NCBI GenBank assembly: GCA_964386535.1
Contig: CAYLRY010000011.1
Span: 1 to 64,000 of the forward strand
Direction of reading: 5' to 3'
Origin: CAYLRY01 sp964386535
GTDB taxonomy: Bacteria; Chloroflexota; Dehalococcoidia; Dehalococcoidales; UBA3254
Length of the DNA stretch: 64,000 nucleotides
Below, one piece after another: positions 41,337 to 50,782 of this stretch. Below the pieces are notes generated by a model. That model was not told the origin of the DNA. It searched no databases and saw nothing but the letters and a program-made list of their open reading frames with translations. A program made the translations under genes and the position numbers. Each line of letters starts with the position of its first letter. Position 1 is the first letter of the stretch.

Positions 41337-42893
41337 TTACATTACAGGTCCGCCGTATTTCAGACGTAGTTTAGGCTTTTCAATCTTGCCAGTGGCATTA
41401 CGGGGTACTTTATCAAAGATTATTTTTCTGGGCCTCTTATAGCGCGGTAATACTTTCTCTATATAGGCGTTGATTTCCTCTTCGGTCAGGGTTTCACCCG
41501 GTTTGGGATCGATAATAGCGCCGACGACTTCACCCAGCCTTTCATCAGGGATGCCGATAACAGCTACATCATAGACTTTAGGATGGTTGTGAATGGCGTC
41601 TTCCACCTCAACAGGATAGATATTCTCTCCACCAACGATGACAACGTCCTTTTTACGGTCAACCAGATAAACATAGCCGTCGCTATCGATACGGGCCATA
41701 TCTCCGGTAAGCAGCCAGCCATCCTTAATGGTTTTAGCGGTCAACTCAGGATTCTTATAGTATTCACGCATCACGCCGTCACCTTTTATGGCCAGCTCTC
41801 CAGCCATCCAGGGCGGCACATTGCGGCTGTCATCTATAGGTACAATCTTGAGCTGCCATCCCTCACCTGCTTTACCTACAGCCCCATCCTTAAAGGCATT
41901 ATCCAATCCCAGATGTACAGGGCCGGGACCGGTAGATTCGCTGAGGCCGTAATTGTTATCATATTGCATTTTAGGGAAGTAATCTTTCCAGTGCAGTACC
42001 AGCCTGGGAGGCACCGGTTGAGCGCCGATATGCATCAGCCGCCAGGATTTCAGATTATAGTCTGATATTTTCAGTTCGCCCTTATCGAGGGCCAACAGGA
42101 TATCATGAACCCAGGGCACGAGCAGCCAGACAATGGTGCCTTTTTCTCGGCTGACTGCCTCAAAGACAGCCTGGGGACTGAACTCCGTGAGAATTGTACC
42201 TTTGCTGCCGGAAATCAGGCTGCCGAACCAGTGCATTTTGGCGCCGGTATGATAAAGGGGTGGCAGAATTATAAAATTATCATGCCGGTTCTGGTGATGG
42301 TGTGCCTGTTCAGTTTTAGCAGCGAAAGTCATATTTTTATGGGTCAGTAGGACAGGTTTGGGAGAGCCGGTGGTGCCGGAAGTAAAGTAAAGGCCGCATT
42401 CATCATCAGGAGTCAACTTGATATTAACAGGGTCAGCGCTATTATTCTTAAGTACATCATCATAATGCACCATGCCCGCAGGCAGACTGGGGCCGATATA
42501 GATATAGTTCAGGATGGAAGGCGGGCGGACGGCTTCTACGGACCTGGTGAATTCATCCTCAAAAATCATAGCTTTAGCCTCAGCTATTTCGGAGCAGTAT
42601 TTAAAATCACTGGCATTAAAACGGTAGTTCAGAGGTACAGCCCAGGCGCCGGTCTTAATAATGCCGAAATAGGCTTCCAGCCAGGGAATGGAGTTTCTCA
42701 TCCAGTGAATGACTTTATCATCTTTTTTAATGCCCCAATTTAGAAGGGCATTGGCTATTTTATTAGCGTTATCATTAAATTCTTTCCAGGTAATAGCTTT
42801 ACGGTAATTTTTACTAGGCCTGAGTTCAATCAGGGCGACATCGTCAGGATATTTCCTGGCGTTGTTTTCCAGCATTTCAGAAATAGTAACCAT
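41337..42893 (-). CDS. AMP-forming acyl-CoA synthetase/ligase
   Basis: A 518-residue adenylate-forming enzyme. It carries the P-loop TSGTTGSPKP, the A5-type NYGLSESTGPGP, the hinge DRKKDVVIVGGENIYPVEVEDAI and the catalytic Lys region PRNATGKIEKPKLR. That set is complete, so it is probably active in making acyl-CoA from an acid, ATP and CoA. The closest look is to medium-chain/aromatic ligases such as those of the benzoate or cyclohexanecarboxylate type; the substrate cannot be read. An AGGAGG lies 12 bases ahead of the ATG. Confidence 0.9.
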   Translation of the reverse strand: MVTISEMLENNARKYPDDVALIELRPSKNYRKAITWKEFNDNANKIANALLNWGIKKDDKVIHWMRNSIPWLEAYFGIIKTGAWAVPLNYRFNASDFKYCSEIAEAKAMIFEDEFTRSVEAVRPPSILNYIYIGPSLPAGMVHYDDVLKNNSADPVNIKLTPDDECGLYFTSGTTGSPKPVLLTHKNMTFAAKTEQAHHHQNRHDNFIILPPLYHTGAKMHWFGSLISGSKGTILTEFSPQAVFEAVSREKGTIVWLLVPWVHDILLALDKGELKISDYNLKSWRLMHIGAQPVPPRLVLHWKDYFPKMQYDNNYGLSESTGPGPVHLGLDNAFKDGAVGKAGEGWQLKIVPIDDSRNVPPWMAGELAIKGDGVMREYYKNPELTAKTIKDGWLLTGDMARIDSDGYVYLVDRKKDVVIVGGENIYPVEVEDAIHNHPKVYDVAVIGIPDERLGEVVGAIIDPKPGETLTEEEINAYIEKVLPRYKRPRKIIFDKVPRNATGKIEKPKLRLKYGGPVM

Positions 42894-43178
42894 GGTATAA
42901 CAAAACCTCCTGCTCCAGATGAAGCGTGAATCTCTATTTTAAAAAAATTCTAGAATAGGAATAAAAAATAAATTATTAACACCTATTTTCAGGAACCAGA
43001 CACTTCAAAACCAGTTTTATGTCCACTAAAACCGGAAACAGATTACCGGAAAAGGGCAACTCCGATAGTTATAAAATAGAATAACATTTTTTCAACATAA
43101 TGGCTAGTAGCTAAATGGGGTAGCCCGTTATGATAAAATAAAAATATAGTTGAATAGTCGCATAAGAAGGAGAAGCGT

Positions 43179-44036
43179 ATGAATGAGACTGGCCGGACTA
43201 TTGATCCATTGGTAACCACAGACTGGCTGGCGGAACATTTACAAGATCCTGGGCTGGTAATACTGGACATCCGTTCCGGCGGTGAATACCTGGCAGGCCA
43301 TATTCCCTCTGCTATTCAAATACCAGCCGGGTTATGGTCCACCATGAGAGACTTCCTCAACCTTGAATTGCCAGATGATGAAGTATTATTCAGCTTGATA
43401 GGCAGCGCCGGTATTATCAAAGACTCAAGGGTAGTGGTGGTTTATAAAACCCTGGACCCCACCAGACGTACGAACTCTCTTCTGGCAGATGCCAGCAGGG
43501 TGGCAGACACGCTGATATACGCTGGTATAACAAATGTTGCCATACTGGATGGCGGATATGATAAGTGGAAGAATGAAGGGAGGAAGATATCAAATGCTAT
43601 AGTTTTACCACTACCGGCAACCTACAGGGGAGATGTGGACAAAGGGATGCTGGTAGCCCGGGAATATGTTCAGGAAAACATCGGCAAAGCGTTAATTATT
43701 GATGCCAGAGATGCAGATGTGTATTTTGGGGCTACGGTAGAGGCTTTTGCTCCTAAAGCCGGGCACATTCCCGGAGCGAAGTCCCTGCCAGCTCCCTGGA
43801 TATGGAATGCAGATGGCACTTTTAAAAAAACGGAAGCCCTGAGAGAATTGACCTCAAATATAATAGAAAAAGATTCGTCCAGGGAGATCATCATCTATTG
43901 TGGTATAGGAGGTTATTCGAGCGCGTGGTGGTTCGTCTTGACACAAATTCTGGGGTTCAAAAATATTAGGTTGTATGACGGCTCGGCGCAGGAGTGGATC
44001 CGTTATGCCGATATGGTATGTTACAGGTGGGAGTGA
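43179..44036 (+). CDS. two-domain rhodanese (sulfurtransferase)
   Basis: A 285-residue protein with two rhodanese domains. The first (LVILDIRSGGEYLAGHIPSAIQIP) is inactive-looking. The second ends in the active loop IIYCGIGGYSSAWW with the catalytic Cys. Such proteins transfer sulfur from thiosulfate or 3-mercaptopyruvate to acceptors such as cyanide or thiols. No signal peptide is visible, so it acts in the cytoplasm. AGAAGGAG precedes the ATG by 7 bases. No sulfur-metabolism neighbour is seen. Confidence 0.9.
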   Translation: MNETGRTIDPLVTTDWLAEHLQDPGLVILDIRSGGEYLAGHIPSAIQIPAGLWSTMRDFLNLELPDDEVLFSLIGSAGIIKDSRVVVVYKTLDPTRRTNSLLADASRVADTLIYAGITNVAILDGGYDKWKNEGRKISNAIVLPLPATYRGDVDKGMLVAREYVQENIGKALIIDARDADVYFGATVEAFAPKAGHIPGAKSLPAPWIWNADGTFKKTEALRELTSNIIEKDSSREIIIYCGIGGYSSAWWFVLTQILGFKNIRLYDGSAQEWIRYADMVCYRWE

Positions 44037-44150
44037 GGCAGTAATCAAATTACAAAGTTAACATGTGAAATAGGGAGCCTCTTGGAAAGGGACATATTAA
44101 AGACTGAGTCAATTATGGGCTAATACAAACCGGCATTACCATAAAGCAGA

Positions 44151-46640
44151 TTATTTGCGGGATAGAGCGGATGGCCACCAGTTCCAGCGCCTGATTAAGG
44201 TTGCCAGTGATGGAATAAGGATAGCCCTAACCAGAAATGTATCAATTAATACCCCGATAGCGATGGCAGCACCCACCTGGAAAACCAGTTGCAGGGGGGC
44301 CGTGGTGAGCGACCCGAAAGTGCCGGCCAGGATAATGCCGCAGGCTGTGATAACGCCGCCGGTATTTGCTACAGAAACGGCCACAGCCTCTTTCAGCGTT
44401 CTGTACTCTGCCTCCTCCCGGATGCGCGAAACCAGGAAGATATTGTAATCCGATCCTACCGCCACCAGAAGAACAAAGACAAATATAGGCAGCATATAGA
44501 TGGCAGAGCTATGGTCCAGAATATCCAGAAAGAGCCAGGTAGCGATGCCAAGAGTAGCACCGAAATTCAGAAGAACAGTTATCAACATATACAGTGGGGC
44601 AATCAGGCTGCGAAGTAAAACGGCAGAAACGATAAAAATGCCTATTACAGCCAGGCCTAAAACGCGGAGAAAATCAGCATCATTGACTGACAGGATATCA
44701 GACTGCGAGGCTGTCTCACCGCCGAAATAGACTGAAGCCCCTTTAAGAGTAGATGAATCCAGATTATCCTTAACCAGAGCATGCAGTTCAGATAAGATAT
44801 CTATACTCTCGGCGGCATAGGGGTCCGTTTTCAAAATTACATTTAATCTGGCGATGGTCCCATCATTTGAAAAATAGGTGTTTTTCAACCAGGTAGTAAA
44901 AGGGGTATCCACTTGCAGATTGAATTCCCCGGCCAGCATCTGCAATGCACGGGCCACCTCATTAATCAATGAGTTGATCTGTGGCAGTACCACAGCAGCC
45001 TGTGAACCGGGAGCTAACAACTGGCTGGCATTGCCCGATAATTGCGTCAGGCTGGAGGTCACGGCTATGAAATTGGGACTTTGCAGGATACCCGGATATT
45101 GTATTGCCAGGCTTTGAAGGTATTGTCCCGTCGTTTGGAAAAAGCTGATCTGGCTGAAATCGCCCCGAGCAGCAGCCTCGCCCGCTGCCCGGCTGGCCTG
45201 GCTCATATTGAGAAGGTTTTTAACTGGGGCTGAAAAATAATCTACGCGAGAGACTCCGTCTGCTGTGTTTAGCGCCTGACCTAAAGCACTTACGGCATCC
45301 AGGGAATCTGTATCTGCCAGCAAACTAGCCGGTGACTCAATCAGTATATAGGATGGTTCCAGTTCCCCGGCAGCAAACCGGGTTAGCATTATATTGTAAC
45401 CGGCGACTGACTCAACATCCTGCGGTATATGACTCAGGATATTGGCTGATGTTCGAAGACCGGGAAGGGCGATATAGGGCAGTAAAAGGATTATTAATAT
45501 CGGTACGGCAAAGACGACCGGTCGCCTGGTAATACGGCCTCCTGTACGAGCCCAAAAGCCTTCTTCAGGGTTGTTTTTACTCTGGAATTTGCCGGGCCAG
45601 AGCAATTTTTTCCCGAAAAGGGATACCAGGGCAGGCGTCAGAGTAAGGCCAGCCAGCAAAGTAACAGCTACGCCAATAGCCAGAACAAAACCTGAGGTGC
45701 GGTTCATACCGAAGCGGGAGATGCCCAGGCACAGGAGGGCTACGATTACTGTAACGGCGCTGGCCAGGATAACTGGGCCGATTTGCCGGATGGCCATTAC
45801 ACCAGCCTCAGCCCTGTCATGGCGGACCAGTTCCTCTTTAAACCTGGAAACTATGAAAAGGCAATAATCGGTTCCGATGCCGAAAAGAGTGACCACCAGA
45901 TAGGCATCTGCCAGGCTGGAAATGTTAATACCGGAAGCTGCCATATAGCCACCTATGCCGCGAGCAACCAGATAGCTAACTCCAATAGTAATCAACGGCA
46001 CAAAAATGGCTACCGGCGAACGGTATATCAGGAGTAAAAGAACCACCACCAGTATAACGGTAACCAGAGTAGCCCTATCAATGGTATTCTGAATAGAGGC
46101 TAAAAGATCATGCGATATACCGGCGCTTCCGGATACGTAAACCTGAGATTCGAATTGATGGGAGTGCACATAGGTTCGAATATCTTCAACAGCCTCTCTG
46201 GCGGGTGCACTGGAAGAAGCTGAAGACAGGTAAACCTGTAGCATCATGGTAGTTTGATCCTGGCTGATCAGCGTTGGGGTGAGCGCCTGGTTGGTAAAAA
46301 CGGATACCACAGTGGTGATTGATTTCGGAGCGTTTTCAGAGGTTAACCAGTCAACCAGTGCCTTAGCTTCCTGAGAGTTTTTTGCGGAAAGCTGGTCAGG
46401 GTTGTGGAAAACTATAGTAACTGAACCTGCAGATGTCGTTTGAGATTGATTAAATTTTTTATCCAGCAACTGATTGGCCAGAGCGGATTCGGTATCACTG
46501 GGTAAAAATTGAGAGTCATCGGTAATTCCGGCCTCAGAGAGCGAAGGTGCGAAAAAGGTAAAGAGCCCTGCCAGGATTATCCAAAGTGTGATAATAATTA
46601 TTTTGTATTTTGATGTTTTTTCTGCTAGATACGAAAACAT
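44151..46640 (-). CDS. MMPL-family (RND-type) transporter
   Basis: An 829-residue integral membrane protein with two repeats of a large extracytoplasmic loop plus a block of about six helices (ATLVTVILVVVLLLLIYRSPVAIFVPL and later ADFLRVLGLAVIGIFIVSAVLLRSL). It has MMPL-type motifs such as GIGTDYCLFIVSRFKEEL and VGSDYNIFLVSRIREEA. MMPL proteins export lipids or hydrophobic compounds by proton antiport. It is likely to act on envelope lipids. No adaptor or outer-membrane partner is encoded next to it, in line with a single-membrane cell. Confidence 0.9.
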   Translation of the reverse strand: MFSYLAEKTSKYKIIIITLWIILAGLFTFFAPSLSEAGITDDSQFLPSDTESALANQLLDKKFNQSQTTSAGSVTIVFHNPDQLSAKNSQEAKALVDWLTSENAPKSITTVVSVFTNQALTPTLISQDQTTMMLQVYLSSASSSAPAREAVEDIRTYVHSHQFESQVYVSGSAGISHDLLASIQNTIDRATLVTVILVVVLLLLIYRSPVAIFVPLITIGVSYLVARGIGGYMAASGINISSLADAYLVVTLFGIGTDYCLFIVSRFKEELVRHDRAEAGVMAIRQIGPVILASAVTVIVALLCLGISRFGMNRTSGFVLAIGVAVTLLAGLTLTPALVSLFGKKLLWPGKFQSKNNPEEGFWARTGGRITRRPVVFAVPILIILLLPYIALPGLRTSANILSHIPQDVESVAGYNIMLTRFAAGELEPSYILIESPASLLADTDSLDAVSALGQALNTADGVSRVDYFSAPVKNLLNMSQASRAAGEAAARGDFSQISFFQTTGQYLQSLAIQYPGILQSPNFIAVTSSLTQLSGNASQLLAPGSQAAVVLPQINSLINEVARALQMLAGEFNLQVDTPFTTWLKNTYFSNDGTIARLNVILKTDPYAAESIDILSELHALVKDNLDSSTLKGASVYFGGETASQSDILSVNDADFLRVLGLAVIGIFIVSAVLLRSLIAPLYMLITVLLNFGATLGIATWLFLDILDHSSAIYMLPIFVFVLLVAVGSDYNIFLVSRIREEAEYRTLKEAVAVSVANTGGVITACGIILAGTFGSLTTAPLQLVFQVGAAIAIGVLIDTFLVRAILIPSLATLIRRWNWWPSALSRK

Positions 46641-46804
46641 TTTATTATATGATAGGCGAGCAAGAAAAAAATGTCCAGCACCAGGTACGGGCTAAAAGTT
46701 TGATTGGGGATGATTTAAGGTTTCTCCGGAGAAAATAAGATCTAAGCTCCCTTCCGGGTGGAACACAATCTGGTTATGCGTGAAATGCTGGATAGGCTGC
46801 CATA

Positions 46805-48481
46805 TTATTTTTCAATAATGACGGAGATGATCAAGACAACTGCCAGCAGGGCTGCCAGGATAAAGCCAGCCAGGCCCAATACCGAAACCTCACCTACCAT
46901 TGGCGGTATACGTGCAGAAACAATAAGAGCTGAAGCTAATAACACGGAGCTGAGCAGCAGAGCAAGAGAAAGATGATGCGAAACCCGTTCCAGGGTTTTA
47001 CGTAAAGGTTCCAAACCGATATGTTCAAACTCTATCTTGACCCTTCCCTTTTTTAACTGATCCAATACCACACTGAAATCATAAGGCAGATCTTTAAGCA
47101 CGCTGGCTGAGTCCAGGGCTGAGAAGTAGAGCTCCCTCGCCTGGTGCAAAGGATTTAAGTCCCTTAAGATCAATTTACGGGCATAAGGTTTAATGAAACC
47201 CAACATTTCAAAGTCAGCATCCAGACGGTAACAGGTTTCCTCCAGGGTGGCGACTGACTTGAAAAGCCATATCAGGTGGGTAGGAAAGCGGGCATCATGC
47301 TCGCGAAGGAGGTTTAAAAATCTAAAAAGTAATTGTCCCAACTGGATTTCGCTGAAGGTTAAATGGCCGTATTCCTGGATGATACGGGATACTTCATGTT
47401 CCAGTTCTTCTGCATTGAGTTGTTCTGCCGATTCCATGAGGGTGCGGAGGGCGCGAGATGTCCTTTTTTCATCGCCGTTTTGCATAAAATAAAGGAGCTT
47501 GCCCAGTTTTTCACGGTCCCGGCTTGAGAGGGTGCCCATGAGTCCGTAATCCAGTAAACAGACCACGTTATGCGGCAGGATAAACAGATTACCAGGATGC
47601 GGGTCTGCGTGAAAGAAACCGAATTCCAGAGCAGAACGAAAAGCGATATCAGCTCCACGCCGGGCTATGAGTTTCAAATCATAGCCTTGATCCTTTAATT
47701 TATCCACCTGGGAGATATTGATTCCATCGATATACTCCATGATTAAAATACGCTGAGTACAGCAATTTTCAGGGTAGACACGGGGTATATGTATCCAGGA
47801 GGAGTCTGAAAAATTTTTTGCGAAACGCCGCATATTGGCAGCTTCCTGACGAAAATCCAGTTCCTTTTTTATATTAATGGAGAATTCTTTAACCAGGCCT
47901 ACCGGATTTAAAACATGAGTAGCGGGAAGGTAGCGCTCCATCAGAACAGCCAGGTTACGCATGATATCCAGATCGACCTCAATGATCTGGACAATGTTAG
48001 GTCGCTGGATTTTAACGACAACTTCCTCACCTTTAATGGTAGCCCGGTGTACCTGGGCTAGAGAAGCCGCGGCTAGAGGCTGGTCATCAAAGGAAGAAAA
48101 GATTTCCGAGACAGGACGTTTAAGTTCGGACTCAATAATCTGACGGGCTTCCAAAGCGGGTACCGGTGATACTTGATTTTGTAGTTTTTCCAGTTCCAGG
48201 ATGTAGTTTTGGGGCAAAATATCGGGGCGCGTACTGAGCATTTGACCCATTTTAACAAAAGTTGGCCCCAGCTCTTCCAGCGCCATTCTTATCCTCTCGG
48301 CGGTGGTCAGATTATTTATTTTTTGTTCATGATGCAAGATACCGCGCTCAATATGTGCACGTTCCCAGGCTCGGATCTGTCCGAAGAATTCACCAAAGCC
48401 ATATTTTGTTAGTACTGCAATCACCTGCCGGTAACGCTGCAAATGTTTGTAAGCCCGGCCAGGCGTAATCACACCAGGCAT
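46805..48481 (-). CDS. AarF/UbiB (ABC1) atypical kinase family protein
   Basis: A 558-residue protein of the UbiB-like family. It has the invariant FVKMGQMLSTRPDILP (KxGQ), the nucleotide-binding AAASLAQVHRATIKGEEVVVKIQRP, FFHADPHPGNLFIL and two C-terminal membrane helices (LALLLSSVLLASALIVSA, GEVSVLGLAGFILAALLAVVLII). It is membrane anchored and works with isoprenoid quinones or lipids, though the actual substrate is unknown. AAGGA precedes the ATG. Its gene precedes an unrelated MMPL gene on the same strand. Confidence 0.93.
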   Translation of the reverse strand: MPGVITPGRAYKHLQRYRQVIAVLTKYGFGEFFGQIRAWERAHIERGILHHEQKINNLTTAERIRMALEELGPTFVKMGQMLSTRPDILPQNYILELEKLQNQVSPVPALEARQIIESELKRPVSEIFSSFDDQPLAAASLAQVHRATIKGEEVVVKIQRPNIVQIIEVDLDIMRNLAVLMERYLPATHVLNPVGLVKEFSINIKKELDFRQEAANMRRFAKNFSDSSWIHIPRVYPENCCTQRILIMEYIDGINISQVDKLKDQGYDLKLIARRGADIAFRSALEFGFFHADPHPGNLFILPHNVVCLLDYGLMGTLSSRDREKLGKLLYFMQNGDEKRTSRALRTLMESAEQLNAEELEHEVSRIIQEYGHLTFSEIQLGQLLFRFLNLLREHDARFPTHLIWLFKSVATLEETCYRLDADFEMLGFIKPYARKLILRDLNPLHQARELYFSALDSASVLKDLPYDFSVVLDQLKKGRVKIEFEHIGLEPLRKTLERVSHHLSLALLLSSVLLASALIVSARIPPMVGEVSVLGLAGFILAALLAVVLIISVIIEK

Positions 48482-48648
48482 GGTATTATCCTTGCACGCT
48501 TTATTAACATTTTACGTTATTTTAGAGGAAAGTCCCATGGGGAAATTTATTCAGATAAGCTTAAGCTTTCAGTCCTTGTTTGGTGAAAATCCATCATTCT
48601 GGCTTGCCTGGCTTTGGCTGGTTGCCAATTCCAGTTATAGAGAGAACT

Positions 48649-49437
48649 TCAGGTTTCGGACCTGGACAGGCTGACATCCCCGGCTACGATTTTAATTAAA
48701 TCTCCATCCGCAGTACGCAAAAGCAAACTGCCATCTCCGGATACCGATTCAGCTAAGCCATAATAAATATGATCACCCTGAGTAACCTGTACATTTTGCC
48801 CCAGTGTAACAAGCCGGTTTTTCCATTCTTGAATTATTTGATCTCTCTCCGGGAGATGGCGATATAGCCTCTCCATCTCAACCAGCAGATGTTGAAGTAT
48901 ATCCAGGCGTGAAACTATATTCCCGGTCTGGTCAGAAAGGCTGGTAGCGATGGAGGAAATATCCGGAAAGTCCTGCATATGAATATTGACATTGATGCCG
49001 ATACCGATAATTGAAAAAACTAGAGAGTTTTTGCGGATATCATTTTCAATAAGAATACCACAGATCTTTTTATCTTTGATTAATATGTCATTGGGCCACT
49101 TTATCTGAGTAAACAAGCCGGTGACGTTCTCAACGCTGCGGACTACCGCCAGCGAGCTAATCATTATCAAGTAAGGCAAATATTCAACATTCGGCCGTAA
49201 TATAATGGATAAGGTCAATCCCCCTCTTGGTGACAGCCAGGTACGTTTCAGACGCCCTCTGCCAGCCGTTTGTTCATCGGCAAGGACAACCGTACCAGCC
49301 GGGGCGCCCCAGAGCGCCTCCCTGCGGGCGGCTTCCATGGTGGAATCCAGGGAGGTGAAATGAATTACTTTTTTCCCTATAAACCGGGTAGGTAAACCAG
49401 CGGTAATTAATGCAGGCGATAAGCTATTTTCTTCCAT
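48649..49437 (-). CDS. birA: biotin-[acetyl-CoA-carboxylase] ligase (no DNA-binding domain)
   Basis: A 262-residue monofunctional biotin ligase. GRGRLKRTWLSPRGGLTLSIILRP is the biotin/AMP-binding loop, IKWPNDILIKDKKICGILIEN is the substrate segment, and the C-terminal SH3-like part is GDHIYYGLAESVSGDGSLLLRTADGDL. The N-terminal winged helix of E. coli BirA is absent, so it is not a repressor. It uses ATP to load biotin on carboxylase subunits. The ATG at 49437 follows AGGGAA and overlaps the end of nth by 14 bases; a longer frame to 49563 is not needed. Confidence 0.9.
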   Translation of the reverse strand: MEENSLSPALITAGLPTRFIGKKVIHFTSLDSTMEAARREALWGAPAGTVVLADEQTAGRGRLKRTWLSPRGGLTLSIILRPNVEYLPYLIMISSLAVVRSVENVTGLFTQIKWPNDILIKDKKICGILIENDIRKNSLVFSIIGIGINVNIHMQDFPDISSIATSLSDQTGNIVSRLDILQHLLVEMERLYRHLPERDQIIQEWKNRLVTLGQNVQVTQGDHIYYGLAESVSGDGSLLLRTADGDLIKIVAGDVSLSRSET

Positions 49438-50128
49438 TGAAATTGTTTCCCTTTTCGGTTCGGATAAGGACGGCAAAGTTTTTATAGCCCTGACAAATAC
49501 ATTGTAAGATGCATTGAGTGCAGTGCGGACGGCGGGATAAACAAATACGCCGGCCATGTTCAATCATCAACACATGAAATTCAAAAATATTGGCCCTCGG
49601 AACCTGTTGCTCTAACAATCGGTGAGATTCGTCAAGAGTAGCTTTTTGTGGGATTAATCCAAGCCTTCCGGAAACACGGTGGATATGGGTATCCACGGGT
49701 AAAGCAGGCATTCCAAGTGCAAAAAGCAAAACGCAGTTGGCGGTTTTGTTTCCCACGCCAGGCAGTTCTTTCAAATGTGCCCGGGCTTGCGAAACCGGCA
49801 GGTTTTTAAGAAATCCCAGTTCTATCTTGCCCTGTTTTTTATTAATCTCTCTGAGCGCCTGCTGTATGCGCAAAGCTTTAATGTGTCCCAGACCTCCGCT
49901 TTTTATGACGGCAGCTAAAGCAGCAGGCTCAGCCTGCATAATATCCTCCCAACCCCTATAGGCGGAGATCAGAGCCCGGTAAGCCGGACGGGAATTGGCA
50001 TCCGAGGTGTTTTGGGATAGAATGGTCTGAACCAGTTCCGCCACCGGGTCACCATGGGGTATAAAAGGGCGGGGTCCGTATTGTTTGACCAGCAAGTCAA
50101 GGATCAGTTTTATATCAGGTCTGTTCAT
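49424..50128 (-). CDS. nth: endonuclease III-like DNA glycosylase/AP lyase
   Basis: A 234-residue base-excision repair enzyme. HhH-GPD fold: LPGVGNKTANCVLLFALG with the catalytic Lys, VDTHIHRVSGRLGL with the catalytic Asp, and a C-terminal [4Fe-4S] cluster motif Cys-X6-Cys-X2-Cys-X5-Cys (CLSRRPHCTQCILQCIC). It removes oxidised pyrimidines and nicks the AP site. The C-terminal 15 residues after the cluster (VLIRTEKGNNFNGRK) overlap the birA start. No strong ribosome binding site precedes the ATG. It is likely co-transcribed with birA. Confidence 0.92.
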   Translation of the reverse strand: MNRPDIKLILDLLVKQYGPRPFIPHGDPVAELVQTILSQNTSDANSRPAYRALISAYRGWEDIMQAEPAALAAVIKSGGLGHIKALRIQQALREINKKQGKIELGFLKNLPVSQARAHLKELPGVGNKTANCVLLFALGMPALPVDTHIHRVSGRLGLIPQKATLDESHRLLEQQVPRANIFEFHVLMIEHGRRICLSRRPHCTQCILQCICQGYKNFAVLIRTEKGNNFNGRK

Positions 50129-50300
50129 ATGATGTTGTTATCACTTGTAACCGGCTGATTGGCAGTCCAGGCATAATATCGATGATTACTGCTGACAGGA
50201 GCAACCTGTCTTTTTCTAATAATCTCCCGGATTTATAAGGTATTTGAGTGTATTTATATTATAAAGCCTGAGCAGGAAAAAAGAACAGATTATACCCTTA

Positions 50301-50404
50301 CCTTGATTCACCATCAAATGAAGCTAAACAAGCCTGAATATTTTCACCACATTGGTGCAAAAATATCGTGCCTGTTTGAGACTACTTGATAGCGGATTTT
50401 GGCC
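50301..50404. repeat. dispersed palindromic element, copy 3
   Basis: CCTTGATTCACCATCAAA to GATAGCGGATTTTGGC, about 104 bases. It differs from copy 1 at only a handful of positions and has the same CACCA-CAT-TGGTG centre. Confidence 0.75.
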
Positions 50405-50625
50405 CTTGATTTCGCATCCGGTGAATCTGAGCGAGTCTGAATATGACCTAGAAAATAGCGTTTTTATCAGCAAGGCCGCCCCTTACATAAGGGAAGAGGG
50501 ACGCCAGGAGACGGCCTTGCCGTCAGCGACCATTTTCATACTTCGTGGCGCTGGCGGCAAGCCGGAATGAACGATTTTCACCAGACCGCTGCAGAAACAA
50601 AATGCCCCTTAGAGACTATCTGACG
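50404..50625. repeat. degenerate palindromic element, copy 3b (interrupted)
   Basis: 50404-50445 (CCTTGATTTCGCATCC...GTCTGAATATGAC) aligns to the left half of copy 3, and 50570-50625 (GATTTTCACCAGACC...AGAGACTATCTGACG) aligns to its right half, with about 125 bases between. It looks like an older tandem copy with an insertion. Confidence 0.45.
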
Positions 50626-50638
50626 ACCCAATTGGTTG

Positions 50639-50680
50639 AAAAATGGATCAGCCTGCTGGGCTGTAGCAGCAGGCTGATCC
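50639..50680 (-). terminator. intrinsic terminator of the MFS gene
   Basis: GGATCAGCCTGCT (50645-50657) and AGCAGGCTGATCC (50668-50680) pair over 13 bp; on the minus strand ATTTTTC follows. It lies 100 bases past the MFS stop. Confidence 0.8.
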
Positions 50681-50782
50681 AAGGAGGGTAGTGAAAATTG
50701 AGTTCTAAGTGTCTTTCCTCATCACTTACAAGATAAATTTAACACTCAGTGCAGAAGGTGTAAAGACTCGAATGTGAATGGT

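Larger units (their letters stand above)
50129..50782. other. 654-bp gene-free stretch filled by palindromic repeats
   Basis: It contains palindromic element copy 3 (50301-50404), directly followed by a degraded second copy (50404-50625) split by about 125 bases, and a minus-strand terminator at 50639-50680. The inner 125 bases hold their own inverted pair GCAAGGCCG/CGGCCTTGC (about 50471-50522). No coding frame is supported. Confidence 0.5.
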
